In this document: piece by piece, positions 46,225-54,938 of the stretch
Numbering within the stretch: the stretch's first letter is position 1
How the letters are laid out: each line of letters begins with the position of its first letter
Assembly: GCF_900142565.1 (NCBI RefSeq)
Contig: NZ_FRBH01000005.1
Coordinates: 124,001 to 188,000 of the forward strand
Source of the DNA: Chishuiella changwenlii
Lineage (GTDB): Bacteria; Bacteroidota; Bacteroidia; Flavobacteriales; Weeksellaceae
DNA: 64,000 nucleotides
Direction of reading: 5' to 3'
Position numbers and translations under genes: made by a program
The notes under the pieces: model-generated
Seen by the model: the letters and a program-made list of their open reading frames with translations, nothing else
Databases searched by the model: none
What the model was told of the DNA's origin: nothing

Positions 46225-47055
46225 ATGAGTAAATTTTACACAATTTCAACTCTTATTTTTGCAAGCATTTTAAATGCTCAAGTAGGAATAGGAACAATTG
46301 AACCTCAAGGATCTTTTCATATTGATCCTTTATCTAATACAAATCTTAACAATGGTAATTCAGATGACTTGATAGTTGATAAGAATGGTAATTTAGGTAT
46401 TTCAACTACTTCTCCAACAAATAAATTAACAATTAATGGAGATAATACTACTAATCCTATCAATATTAAAAATTTTAAAGAATTCACAAATACAAGCAAT
46501 TTATCTAACCTTGCAATTGACAAGGATTCAAACATTGGAACTGTAAGTTATACTAACATACCTACAATATTTTTTTCTCTTTTAGAACAAACTAAGGGAC
46601 TTGATTTAAGTGGTAATAATAATAAAATTAATTTACCAATAAGTTCAGGTAAAGTAGACTTTAATACAACTTCATTAAATTTTGGAATAGAAAATAATTT
46701 ACATTATTTAAATGTAACTGATAACGGTATTTATTCTATTGAAGCTATTGCAAGCTTTCACTGTGATACTAATAAAATCTGGGGAGTAAATTTAATTATT
46801 AGTAAAAAAGAAATTAATCAAAGCAATTATGTAGTTATAGATTCACGAAGAATACTTACAAAACTTAGTAATGATTATAATATTCCAATGCCTGGTAGTT
46901 TTTTTGGAGTGTTTAGTTTAAAACAAGGAGACAAAGTTACTGTTGATGTTGGAACTGGCTTTGCAGCAACTGATGTTAATGCAGCTTCTTGTGGAACACA
47001 TAAACCAGGTCTAAATACCTCTGCCGTAAATTTTATAATAAAAAAATTAAACTAA
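46225..47055 (+). CDS. Secreted GIGT-motif protein, phage cargo (copy 1)
   Basis: 276 residues with a signal peptide (MSKFYTISTLIFASILNAQ) followed by VGIGTIEPQGSFHI and LGISTTSPTNKLTI, the GIGTxxPxxKLxI repeats seen in Bacteroidota cell-surface and fibre-like proteins. The C-terminal 130 residues form a beta-sandwich-like region (a C1q or TNF-like fold is possible). It reads against the phage late genes, inside the tail cluster, so it is likely expressed from the prophage as lysogenic cargo. Paralogue of the next gene. Confidence 0.7.
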   Translation: MSKFYTISTLIFASILNAQVGIGTIEPQGSFHIDPLSNTNLNNGNSDDLIVDKNGNLGISTTSPTNKLTINGDNTTNPINIKNFKEFTNTSNLSNLAIDKDSNIGTVSYTNIPTIFFSLLEQTKGLDLSGNNNKINLPISSGKVDFNTTSLNFGIENNLHYLNVTDNGIYSIEAIASFHCDTNKIWGVNLIISKKEINQSNYVVIDSRRILTKLSNDYNIPMPGSFFGVFSLKQGDKVTVDVGTGFAATDVNAASCGTHKPGLNTSAVNFIIKKLN

Positions 47056-47056
47056 T

Positions 47057-47992
47057 ATGAAAAAAATATATTTTTTAGTTACTACTTTATTCACATGCAC
47101 TTTATTCTCTCAAGTTGGAATAAACACAAATAATCCTCAAGGCATATTACATGTTGATGCTAAAGGAGATAACTCAACTAATGCAAATAATACTACTGAT
47201 GATTTAATTTTCACAAATGATGGGAGATTAGGAATTGGAACTATTACTCCTCAAAATAAACTTCAAATTGTAGGAGATGGTATAAACCATCCAATTAATG
47301 TAAAAAACATTCAACCTCTTTCAACTCAAAATAGTCTTTTGTACATTGATAGTGATGGAAATATTGGTACTCATGTTTCCACTGAAACTTCAACTACTCA
47401 AATATTTGTTATGAATGCAAAAGTACCTACAAGAGGTGCTCAAAACACATCAGAATCCAATAATGGATATAATACATCTACAGGAATTGATTTATCGAAT
47501 ATTTCTGCAAGAAATTATATGCCTTGGAGTATTTTAACAAGAGTTGGAACAACAGAAAGACAGACTATAGATAACATATCTAATAACCTAAATACTACTA
47601 TAGAAAATACAAATTATATTAGAATTCCAAAAACTGGATTCTATTCTATTCAAGTACAAGGGTCATTCTCATGTAGAGGTAATTCAACTTTAATATATTA
47701 CGCATTAGATATGATTATGTATAAAGGTACTGAAGCTACAACAGCCTCTTCGTCAGAACTTGAAAGAAAACGTATTTTAGTAGGTCGAAATGATAATACA
47801 TCTTACGCAGGATCATTTTATACTGTAGCAAAATTAAATGAAAATGATCGAATTTCATTTGCAATTGCACCTGGTTTGAAAGATGATGGAACACAAATAG
47901 TAACATCAGCTAATTCTGTTTTTAATTGTGGAATTGGTACACCAAGTGGTAATGCATCTAATTTCTCGTCTATAAGTTTAATATTATTATAA
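47057..47992 (+). CDS. Secreted GIGT-motif protein, phage cargo (copy 2)
   Basis: 311 residues with signal peptide MKKIYFLVTTLFTCTLFSQ, then VGINTNNPQGILHV and LGIGTITPQNKLQI, colinear with the upstream gene. The C-terminal domain (SIQVQGSFSCRGNSTLIYYALDMIMYK) again suggests a C1q-like sandwich. Starts 1 nt after the first copy, so they are one operon, closed by the terminator at 48001. Old tandem duplication with strong divergence. Confidence 0.7.
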   Translation: MKKIYFLVTTLFTCTLFSQVGINTNNPQGILHVDAKGDNSTNANNTTDDLIFTNDGRLGIGTITPQNKLQIVGDGINHPINVKNIQPLSTQNSLLYIDSDGNIGTHVSTETSTTQIFVMNAKVPTRGAQNTSESNNGYNTSTGIDLSNISARNYMPWSILTRVGTTERQTIDNISNNLNTTIENTNYIRIPKTGFYSIQVQGSFSCRGNSTLIYYALDMIMYKGTEATTASSSELERKRILVGRNDNTSYAGSFYTVAKLNENDRISFAIAPGLKDDGTQIVTSANSVFNCGIGTPSGNASNFSSISLILL

Positions 47993-48000
47993 ATAAAAAT

Positions 48001-48029
48001 AGCCACTCTTAAATAAGAGTGGCTTTTAA
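48001..48029 (+). terminator. Terminator of the GIGT-motif cargo operon
   Basis: AGCCACTCTT / AAGAGTGGCT stem followed by TTTAAT, immediately before the convergent tail tube gene end. Confidence 0.8.
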
Positions 48030-48049
48030 TATAAATTCTATTTGATCAT

Positions 48050-48589
48050 TTACCCTTTAGGAGGAAAATTTGTTTCAAAATTCGAAAGGTAATCACAAAT
48101 TACAGGTTGCTTTCCGTCTGCAGCTGCTAACGGCGTAACTACACATGTCATTGTTAAAACTCCAGTTCTTGTGAAATCACCTCCAAAAGTAGTTTTAATT
48201 GACGCTCTAGGTACAGCAAAATAAATACCTTGTTCTGGTTTGAATAAAAACGACTTTTCTACTGTAACCGTTCTCCCTAAGAAACCTACAGCTGTAGCTC
48301 CAACTTTTTCTCCTCCCATATACTCCTCAACTAATTCTGGAGTAGCGTCTAAGATTTGAAAGTTATATTCAATTGTATCAGGTTGATTAATTACTAATAC
48401 CGGAACTGGATTAGATTGTTCTCTAATTTCAGTTGAATCTCCAGCTTCCATTGTCATATTAGCTGAATCTTCATTTACTTTTCCAATCTTAGTCATATCT
48501 TCTAAGAAAGGCATTTCTCCACTTTCTAAAACTTCTCCGACAATAATCTCAGCTAGTCCAAATGTGTATGGTGTTTTTACTCCTGCCAT
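48050..48589 (-). CDS. Major tail tube-like protein
   Basis: 179 residues, beta-rich (IEYNFQILDATPELVEEYMGGE, FGGDFTRTGVLTMTCVVTPL), close in size and layout to phage tail tube proteins. It comes after the tail completion genes and before the tail chaperone, which fits. It is the last gene of the operon begun by late promoter module 3. Confidence 0.75.
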   Translation of the reverse strand: MAGVKTPYTFGLAEIIVGEVLESGEMPFLEDMTKIGKVNEDSANMTMEAGDSTEIREQSNPVPVLVINQPDTIEYNFQILDATPELVEEYMGGEKVGATAVGFLGRTVTVEKSFLFKPEQGIYFAVPRASIKTTFGGDFTRTGVLTMTCVVTPLAAADGKQPVICDYLSNFETNFPPKG

Positions 48590-48614
48590 AATTTTAAGTT
48601 TTTATAATTATTAA

Positions 48615-49013
48615 TTAGTTTTCTTTTGTATCATAAATCCTCCATTGAATTCGAAGGTTTATGTAATGTTCTTTTTGCTCTTGTTCCTGGAGTATCCCTA
48701 AATCAGATATGTAAACTGACTTACCTAAAAATTGATTTGATTCAAATACTTTTCTAACAATTCTAGAAATTTCCTTTAGACGTTTAGTATTGGGATTTCC
48801 TACTTCAATATCTTTAACATGAATATTAATATTAGAAGTTGCCAGTTGTGGCTTAAATGAAGTTGTTATAGTGATGGTATTCACAACAATGTCTTCTTTC
48901 TGTGAATTTAGAGGACGACCACCGTTACACAACTCACCACTTATAGCGTTTGTAACCTCTGGAATATCTAAGGCTTTATAAAGCATTTCTGTTGCATCGA
49001 ATATATCGTACAT
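48615..49013 (-). CDS. Tail terminator/completion-like protein
   Basis: 132 residues. KEDIVVNTITITTSFKPQLATSNINIHVKDI and YINLRIQWRIYDT have the alternating strands of tail terminator proteins. It is located between the HK97 gp10-like gene and the tail tube gene. The assignment leans on gene order. Confidence 0.6.
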   Translation of the reverse strand: MYDIFDATEMLYKALDIPEVTNAISGELCNGGRPLNSQKEDIVVNTITITTSFKPQLATSNINIHVKDIEVGNPNTKRLKEISRIVRKVFESNQFLGKSVYISDLGILQEQEQKEHYINLRIQWRIYDTKEN

Positions 49014-49014
49014 A

Positions 49015-49449
49015 TTATTTGATATTTAAAAGCTGTTTAACGATAGAATCTGCTTGTTGTTTGGCGTAATTTTCAGAACCAGAAATAACGTTTTTACCTC
49101 TAGTTTCTACTTGGTAAGCGTAATTCATTCCTGCAGTAATTACTAAAACAATTGGAGCTCTTCTTAATGATGAAGCTAAGTCTTTAGCTAAATCTTTTCC
49201 AGCTCTTATTCCTTCTTGCTTACCTTCGTATGATTCTTTATAAACTTGTCCATTTACAAACAAAACATACCCAATAGATGATCTTAAGTTTCCTGTTTGA
49301 TCCATAAAACCAACATCTCCCTTTGCGTAAGCAACGATTGATTCACCTAAGTATTGATAAGTTTGAATAGCCTTATTATAAATATCTTGCTCAATCTTTT
49401 TATGATAATTGCTTAAGTCGCTATTGCTGAAATTTGCTTTTAAACCCAT
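49015..49449 (-). CDS. HK97 gp10-like head-tail protein
   Basis: 144 residues. An N-terminal helix (YHKKIEQDIYNKAIQTYQYLGESIVAYAK) is followed by RSSIGYVLFVNG and MNYAYQVETRGKNVI, the usual layout of gp10-type neck proteins. It overlaps the head closure gene by 10 nt. Confidence 0.65.
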   Translation of the reverse strand: MGLKANFSNSDLSNYHKKIEQDIYNKAIQTYQYLGESIVAYAKGDVGFMDQTGNLRSSIGYVLFVNGQVYKESYEGKQEGIRAGKDLAKDLASSLRRAPIVLVITAGMNYAYQVETRGKNVISGSENYAKQQADSIVKQLLNIK

Positions 49450-49772
49450 AATCTATTATGCAATAATCCTTGTGAAAATCTTAATACAATTCCTTTGATT
49501 CGTACAGCATTCCCTTCTAAATCATTTGAAATAATAACTTCTTTACCTACTTCAATAGGACCAGTGTTTTTATTTAAATGGATAACAGAATTAAATGTTA
49601 TCATACTTCCATCAACTCCAGCTATTAAGCGACCACTTCCGTTGACTTGTTCTCTGCATTTTCCAATGAATTTTAAACCGTTATCAACTTCTATAGTTTC
49701 TCCAGTCTCTTGGTCTTTAGAAACGATAACATCACGAACAAATAAATAATGAATATGGCCTAATCCCCCCAT
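49440..49772 (-). CDS. Head closure-like protein
   Basis: 110 residues of mostly beta strand (GLKFIGKCREQVNGSGRLI, VEVGKE-type turns, VRIKGIVLRFSQGLL). Size and position after a connector fit a head closure protein. Overlaps the preceding gene by 13 nt. Confidence 0.55.
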   Translation of the reverse strand: MGGLGHIHYLFVRDVIVSKDQETGETIEVDNGLKFIGKCREQVNGSGRLIAGVDGSMITFNSVIHLNKNTGPIEVGKEVIISNDLEGNAVRIKGIVLRFSQGLLHNRLWV

Positions 49773-50083
49773 GGTCTAAATGCTTTAGCTTTTGGTTTAT
49801 CTATATCGTCAAAAGGATTTTCTTTGTTTAGCTTCTTAGAAATTTGATTCATGAAGACTTTAACTGCATTCCAATTCCAAGTAACCGACATATCTCCTTC
49901 AGAAATACTTGAATACATAGGAATCCATGAACTAAAAGAATTATACAAAGCATTTTGACAATTAAGTAGATTAAATTCATCATCCGCTTTTAAATCTTCA
50001 TTTTCAGCAAAAAGAATTTCGACATCACTTTCGTTAGCTCCTAATCTTGATAAAACACTTTGTATATATTCTTTATTTGTCAT
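49760..50083 (-). CDS. Head-tail connector-like protein
   Basis: 107 residues with an N-terminal helix pair (TNKEYIQSVLSRLGANESDVEILFAE), like small adaptor proteins in Bacteroidota phages. Its first base is shared with the previous stop codon, so translation is coupled. Confidence 0.6.
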   Translation of the reverse strand: MTNKEYIQSVLSRLGANESDVEILFAENEDLKADDEFNLLNCQNALYNSFSSWIPMYSSISEGDMSVTWNWNAVKVFMNQISKKLNKENPFDDIDKPKAKAFRPWGD

Positions 50084-50499
50084 TACGCTAGTTTGATAAG
50101 TTTACGTTCTAATAAATCAGTTAAACGCTCTTCTTCGAATTCAACAGGAACAACTTCTCCAACTTCAAAAATCTTAGATTTATTATGTTTGTCAACAAAG
50201 CGAGAAATAACAACATAAGAAGGTTTTGAAAGAGTATCATTGTTGACATCTTGCTCTTCTACCTTTTTGTTTAGTCTAACTATTTGACCTACTTCAAGAC
50301 CTTTGGCTGCTAAACCAGGTTGAGCGTCAAAATGTTCTTGAGTCAATTCAATCAGTTCAGTTGTTTCTAAAATTTTATACAATTCATCTAATTCAGATTG
50401 TTCAATTTTAGAACCTACAGCAATATTCTTCTCAGCTAGCAATTCCGCTAACTGAGGATTTTTTTCTACTAATGTTTTAGTGATTGATACTTTTACCAT
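50083..50499 (-). CDS. Hypothetical head protein
   Basis: 138 residues. The N-terminal part (KVSITKTLVEKNPQLAELLAEKNIAVGSKI) is Leu/Glu rich, and the C-terminal part ends VEFEEERLTDLLERKLIKL. It follows the capsid gene by 11 nt. The place fits an FI-like packaging or head-completion gene, but no motif was recognised. Confidence 0.55.
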   Translation of the reverse strand: MVKVSITKTLVEKNPQLAELLAEKNIAVGSKIEQSELDELYKILETTELIELTQEHFDAQPGLAAKGLEVGQIVRLNKKVEEQDVNNDTLSKPSYVVISRFVDKHNKSKIFEVGEVVPVEFEEERLTDLLERKLIKLA

Positions 50500-50510
50500 G
50501 ATATATAATT

Positions 50511-51635
50511 TTAACCTTCTGGAAGTTCTATCGCTTCAACTGTTTCTAATCTGTAAATACCTTCGACAGCTCCAATAACTGGTAATGCTCTGGCTTCTGC
50601 TTTTGTACCTTCTGATTTAGGATCAGTTGTACCGAACTTACTCATTAATACATGTCCAGCTAATTGATATTTTACAGCTTCAGTAGGTGCAAAATATTCT
50701 TCTGTATGAGACCAAACTAAAGAACCTACTTGAACCGAAGAAGTGAATACCATAACACCTTCTGCCCATGGCTTAACTGTTGTGTCAACACCGTCTTTTT
50801 GAGCAATAAATGTTCTATCAACTCCATCTGTAATAACTTTTACTCCCCATTCATCTTTGAAAAAATCTTTAATTTTATTAGATGTTAGATTTGGTAGTTT
50901 ATCAGCGTCCGCAACTATATCTTTACTAAAAGCAAATTGTTCTTTGAACGATGGATCCTTTTTAATCTTAGCCATAGCAGCATTATCGATATAAACTTCA
51001 ACTAAAGTATTTCCATCAGCCTTAGCTTTATCAGATATTTGATTAATATCATCAACCGTAATTGTTGTAAAGTTTGCTGATTTAAAGTCGTGGCTTTTGA
51101 TATATCTAAAATTTGCTCTTAATGTAGTTCCAGCTGAAATATTTTGCTCAACCTCCAAAACTCCATTTGAAAAACCAGATAAAAAAGAATATTCATGAAG
51201 CTCATAAACATTTTGTAATGAATTAGCATCGTCACGAAATAATTCTTGAATAATCTGTTTTTCATAATCAGCTCCTAATGCTGTATTTGTAGAAAAAGAT
51301 GCTATCATAGTTCTAATTTGACGTAATTGTTTTGCAGATTTTACGTATTTATTAGAAATGTCTGGAATTTCTCCTTGTGCTACACCACGAGTACCACGAG
51401 CTTTTAATGGTGCTGGTGAATCAATATCAACGTAATCAGCTAAGACATTTTTAAACAAACCTGTAATAGATGACCAATTTCCATCAGCAGAATATACAGT
51501 ATTCAATTTTGATTGAAATAAATACGGTTTGATTGCCCCTTCTGAAACACCATTGATTTTTCTATGCTGAGCTAAAATATAGTTAGCATAATGAGCTTCT
51601 GTATAATTTAAAAATAATGATTGTGTTTGTGTCAT
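50511..51635 (-). CDS. Major capsid protein
   Basis: 374 residues. The E-loop-like RTMIASFSTNTALGADYEKQII, the spine-helix region (FRDDANSLQNVYELHEYSFLSG), YIDNAAMAKIKKDPSF and the late beta region (KPWAEGVMVFTSSVQVGSLVWSHTEEYF) suit a major capsid protein. Gene order scaffold, small decoration-like protein, capsid, connectors also supports it. No protease gene was seen. Confidence 0.82.
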   Translation of the reverse strand: MTQTQSLFLNYTEAHYANYILAQHRKINGVSEGAIKPYLFQSKLNTVYSADGNWSSITGLFKNVLADYVDIDSPAPLKARGTRGVAQGEIPDISNKYVKSAKQLRQIRTMIASFSTNTALGADYEKQIIQELFRDDANSLQNVYELHEYSFLSGFSNGVLEVEQNISAGTTLRANFRYIKSHDFKSANFTTITVDDINQISDKAKADGNTLVEVYIDNAAMAKIKKDPSFKEQFAFSKDIVADADKLPNLTSNKIKDFFKDEWGVKVITDGVDRTFIAQKDGVDTTVKPWAEGVMVFTSSVQVGSLVWSHTEEYFAPTEAVKYQLAGHVLMSKFGTTDPKSEGTKAEARALPVIGAVEGIYRLETVEAIELPEG

Positions 51636-51652
51636 TATAATATTTTTAATTG

Positions 51653-52054
51653 TTATTTATGAAATTGTAATCCTGGTAATGATTTTTGAACCTTCTCTTT
51701 AAGTTCAGTAGTCATTGTAAAAGGAAGTGCATTTTCAGCAGCGATTCCAATTGTAACCATACTTACAAATGCTTTTTCTTTCGGAACAGTTGAGACTGTT
51801 AAACCGATAATCTCGTCATTTACTTTAATGTCGTTAAAAGCTTTATCAGTAGTTTCCAACGGACGACAAACTTCTGTAGTTTTATCTCTTACGATAATAT
51901 GTCCAGCGTATACAGCGACATCAGTCAATGCAGAAACGTCTAACGTTCTGCCGCCATCATAATAACCTAGCTTATTTCTCCAAACAACTTGATCTTTGCC
52001 GTTTGATGGATATTCTTTTGAACTTGTTAAGTCAACATATGGTCCTTTCCCCAT
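51653..52054 (-). CDS. Head decoration-like protein
   Basis: 133 residues, beta rich with DVAVYAGHIIVRDKTTEVCRPL and EIIGLTVSTVPKEKAFVSMVTIG. Its position just before the capsid gene and its length fit small capsid decoration proteins. Function inferred from order. Confidence 0.6.
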   Translation of the reverse strand: MGKGPYVDLTSSKEYPSNGKDQVVWRNKLGYYDGGRTLDVSALTDVAVYAGHIIVRDKTTEVCRPLETTDKAFNDIKVNDEIIGLTVSTVPKEKAFVSMVTIGIAAENALPFTMTTELKEKVQKSLPGLQFHK

Positions 52055-52076
52055 TTTAAATTGTTTTTAAGATTTA

Positions 52077-52730
52077 TTAAACCATAGCATCGTATTCAGC
52101 ATCAGAAAGCTTTCCGCCGTTTCCAGCACCTCCTGCTCCTGGTCGATGATTAGATAAACCTTGATTAGTAATTGTTTGATTTGATGTCGTAACATCTGCT
52201 TGAATTTCTGTCAAGTATTCAGCAAAAGAGTCATCACTTTCAAAAGACATACGTCCGAAATTCTTTGATATAGTGTTTTTCAAAGTTTCGTCCTTTGCAT
52301 CCTTTAAAATGTCGTTGATTTGCGAAAGCCTTGTTTCTGATGTTTTACCAGATTTGATAGCTGTAATTTCTTCCATTAATGGATTTGTTGCTTTTGCTAC
52401 AGCATTAGCAATAATAGTAGCTATATCAGTTGGATTAGGATTCCCTTCTCCTCCTTCTGTATTTAGTTCTGGCTCATCCTCTTCTTTACCTTTAGCAGCT
52501 TTTTCAAGTGCTGTTTTGGTAGCTTTGGAAATTTCAGAATCTACATCCGAACGATATTCTTTTTCGAAGTTTGTAACTTGTTCTTGAGTGATCTTCTCAA
52601 CAAGTGCCGAAGCTTCTTCTTCTGTGGTTACTTGTACCGTATAAGCAGATGCTAAACGTTCCAAAGTATCTTTTCGAGTGCCTTTACCTAAGAATTTAGC
52701 ATTAAGTAACTCTAATAATTTTTGTTTCAT
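52077..52730 (-). CDS. Scaffold-like protein
   Basis: 217 residues. Helical and charged (LASAYTVQVTTEEEASALVEKI ... EISKATKTALEKAAKGKEEDE), with a Pro/Gly-rich hinge and a C-terminal Gly-rich end, as in phage scaffolding proteins. First gene of an operon with late promoter module 3 upstream. Confidence 0.68.
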   Translation of the reverse strand: MKQKLLELLNAKFLGKGTRKDTLERLASAYTVQVTTEEEASALVEKITQEQVTNFEKEYRSDVDSEISKATKTALEKAAKGKEEDEPELNTEGGEGNPNPTDIATIIANAVAKATNPLMEEITAIKSGKTSETRLSQINDILKDAKDETLKNTISKNFGRMSFESDDSFAEYLTEIQADVTTSNQTITNQGLSNHRPGAGGAGNGGKLSDAEYDAMV

Positions 52731-52763
52731 TATAATGAGATTTAAATTTCATTTCGATTAAAA

Positions 52764-52826
52764 CAAAATTATTGCAAGGTGTTGGGTTGAAATGTTTATT
52801 TAAAGAGAAGTTAGGACAAACTTAGG
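52764..52826 (-). promoter_or_regulatory. Late promoter module 3 (capsid operon)
   Basis: Direct repeat CCTAAG-TTTGT-CCTAAC (minus strand of 52809-52826), then 37 nt, then TAATTTTG (52764-52771) which fits TAnnTTTG, 33 nt before the start at 52730. After the repeat it shares CTCTTTAA(A)TAAAC with module 2. Confidence 0.7.
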
Positions 52827-52845
52827 CATCGATTTATTTAAACTG

Positions 52846-52863
52846 GTTATGGAAATCCGTAAG
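52846..52863. promoter_or_regulatory. 18-bp dyad operator candidate upstream of 52896
   Basis: GTTATGG-AAAT-CCGTAAG; arms TTAYGG and CCGTAA match the tracrRNA promoter dyad at 33204 and the early-region dyad at 61607. It lies 33 nt before the plus-strand gene and 20 nt from late module 3. Confidence 0.55.
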
Positions 52864-52895
52864 GAATATTGTATATTGTAGTATAATTTTACTTT

Positions 52896-53105
52896 ATGGA
52901 AATAACTGATCAAAATGAAGTAATAAATGCTATTTTGAAGTCTTTAGATAGTTCAATTATTGGCATAGGAATTAAAGAGAGATATAATGTTATTAAGGTT
53001 CATGATGAAACTACAACTAGATTAATTTTCTCGCTGAAAGAAGGTAAGATCTCTTTAGATACAGACTTCTTTTGGTTAGGTTGGAATGCAAATCAATATT
53101 ATTAG
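52896..53105 (+). CDS. Small hypothetical cargo protein
   Basis: 69 residues (EVINAILKSLDSSIIGIGIKERYNVIKV), soluble, no known domain. It is one of two plus-strand genes placed between the capsid and MuF operons, with a dyad operator candidate before it. It could be an accessory or anti-defence gene, by location only. No Shine-Dalgarno sequence. Confidence 0.5.
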   Translation: MEITDQNEVINAILKSLDSSIIGIGIKERYNVIKVHDETTTRLIFSLKEGKISLDTDFFWLGWNANQYY

Positions 53106-53165
53106 AAATGAATATATTTCTTGATAATCATAAGTAAATCAACTTATAAATTGTAAATATATATT

Positions 53166-53173
53166 TACATTTG
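53166..53173 (+). promoter_or_regulatory. -7 box of the 53221 gene
   Basis: TACATTTG, identical to the tracrRNA -7 box, 47 nt before the ATG. Confidence 0.55.
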
Positions 53174-53220
53174 TCTGATTAAATTTAACTAACTTTAAAT
53201 AATTATATAAGAATCAAACT

Positions 53221-53817
53221 ATGAAAAATTTAGTAGCTGATTTAAGCAAAATAAATAACGATAATATTCATTCATTAATGAATGAATTAAATATTACTTA
53301 TAGAATTGAAAAATCTAATAAAGATGTAAATAAATGGTATTTCATAGATTGTGAAAATGTCCCAAACGAACTGCCAGAATTTTTAAATGAATTTATTGAT
53401 TTATCAATTATATTAGATTATGAAGAAATTAAATTCTTAAAATCAATTAGCAGTACACCATTTACCGAATTTGATTCGATAGGACTAAAATCATTCAAGT
53501 TAAATAAACCAAATGCAGTAAAAGATATAAAAACTTTTACTTTTATTGATAATATTAATGATGGTGATATAATAGATTTACATTTTAGATATTATAAAAA
53601 TTATTCAAAATTGAACATTACACCTATTGACAGTAAATTAAACGGATTTTCTATTGGTCAATATGATATAAATACTAATGAATATATAGAACCTAATCAA
53701 GATGCTGCTATACATGTTTTTAGAATTAATATAGAAAAGGATTTTTCTAAATTAACTTTTTTAATTAATGGTTATTATGATTATCCTATAATTTTAGAAT
53801 TGCTTAAAACTCCTTAA
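53221..53817 (+). CDS. Hypothetical cargo protein
   Basis: 198 residues, soluble, acidic, no TM or signal peptide, no domain recognised. Two halves are visible: helix-strand (1-80) and beta rich (90-198, e.g. DIIDLHFRYYKNYSKLNI). It has its own -7 box and converges with the MuF gene, overlapping its 3' end by 14 nt, which suggests insertion after the head genes were laid down. Codon usage is as AT-rich as its neighbours. Confidence 0.55.
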   Translation: MKNLVADLSKINNDNIHSLMNELNITYRIEKSNKDVNKWYFIDCENVPNELPEFLNEFIDLSIILDYEEIKFLKSISSTPFTEFDSIGLKSFKLNKPNAVKDIKTFTFIDNINDGDIIDLHFRYYKNYSKLNITPIDSKLNGFSIGQYDINTNEYIEPNQDAAIHVFRINIEKDFSKLTFLINGYYDYPIILELLKTP

Positions 53818-54826
53818 CCCAATAAGGAACAACTTTATACCCCTTATAAATGTCTGCTTTTTCTTTTAAGTGATTTTGGAAATTAGCAGGCATTTTTGTT
53901 ATTTCAGTTTTTTGGAAGTTACCTAAATGAGAATAATCTTCTTTTACAGCTCCTTTCAGTTCATCTGTAAACATTTCGATTGGTTTTAGGATTGGGATTT
54001 GATAGCAACGGCATTTAGTATGCCAACCGCTAAATTTAAAGGTTTTTGGATATTTACCTTTTAATGGCTCGCAAATCTTACAATCAAAGAAGTTATTAGA
54101 TCGTTTTATTTCAATTCCAACAACAAAATCCATGCTGGACCATCTTGTATTTTCTGCTTCTTTGTAAAAGGCGTTAATTTCTGAGCTTGCTAATCTTAAA
54201 GCATTTTTATGTGCTGAACGATAAACTCCTTGACCAGGATTATAAGCAGCAGCATTTTTGGAAAGATGCAATTGTCCTTTCTCATCACGTACTCTTCTAA
54301 ATAAAGCATCTGGATTTTTAAGATATTGTTTTAAATCTCTACTTAATTTTTGAGCAGAATCACCATTCTTAAGAGCTATCTCAAAAGCATCAACTACATT
54401 CGTTTCAAATTGCTTTGAATACTTCCAAACTCTATCTGACAGCTTAAATTTGGTTAATCTACTCTTTTGTGCTTCAAAGTACTTATCTAAATGAGTGTTT
54501 CTAAAAATCTGCTGAGTAGCTTCTTTAAGGTTATCAACTTCAAAAAAAGTATTTACAAATTTCGTTGCAGTTGATTGAGCAAGTAACCATTGTTCTTTAG
54601 TAGCGACATTTATTCGTTTCTCAAGATCAATAGATAGCTTTTTTGTTAGGTTTTCGAAATCTTTTTTTAATTGAGGTGTCAAATCATCAAGATTAGTATT
54701 AAAGCCGTATAATCTTATTATTTCAGATAAATATTTTTCGAATAATATCTCAACTCGTCTTAATTGTTTTGCTGAACTTACTCTTGCTTGTAATTCATTT
54801 TCAATTATAAATTGTTCGATTGTCAT
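53804..54826 (-). CDS. MuF / SPP1 gp7-like minor head protein
   Basis: 340 residues. The C-terminal part has the MuF Cys-His pattern CKICEPLKG ... WHTKCRCYQIP (about 265-300), preceded by NALRLASSEINAFYKEAENTRW. The N-terminal half is helical. These proteins sit at the portal and help head assembly or DNA ejection. Its ATG overlaps the stop of a 34-aa gene (ATGA). Confidence 0.8.
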   Translation of the reverse strand: MTIEQFIIENELQARVSSAKQLRRVEILFEKYLSEIIRLYGFNTNLDDLTPQLKKDFENLTKKLSIDLEKRINVATKEQWLLAQSTATKFVNTFFEVDNLKEATQQIFRNTHLDKYFEAQKSRLTKFKLSDRVWKYSKQFETNVVDAFEIALKNGDSAQKLSRDLKQYLKNPDALFRRVRDEKGQLHLSKNAAAYNPGQGVYRSAHKNALRLASSEINAFYKEAENTRWSSMDFVVGIEIKRSNNFFDCKICEPLKGKYPKTFKFSGWHTKCRCYQIPILKPIEMFTDELKGAVKEDYSHLGNFQKTEITKMPANFQNHLKEKADIYKGYKVVPYWVKEF

Positions 54827-54927
54827 CTACTTCTTTTTAAAAAACTTTTAATGTAATAAAATAACCAAATTATTGTAGGTGTAATTGATATTAAAAGAGT
54901 AATTCCAATAATTCTATTTTGTTCCAT
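54823..54927 (-). CDS. 34-aa single-TM protein between portal and MuF genes
   Basis: A short frame starts at the ATG 54925-54927 and stops at TGA 54823-54825. Product: MEQNRIIGITLLISIT then a hydrophobic core to IIWLFYYIK and a basic tail (SFLKRSR). One TM helix, positive inside. It starts 11 nt past the portal stop and overlaps the MuF start by 4 nt, so it is well packed in the operon, which favours a real gene. Role unknown. Confidence 0.55.
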   Translation of the reverse strand: MEQNRIIGITLLISITPTIIWLFYYIKSFLKRSR

Positions 54928-54938
54928 TTATCTTTTGT

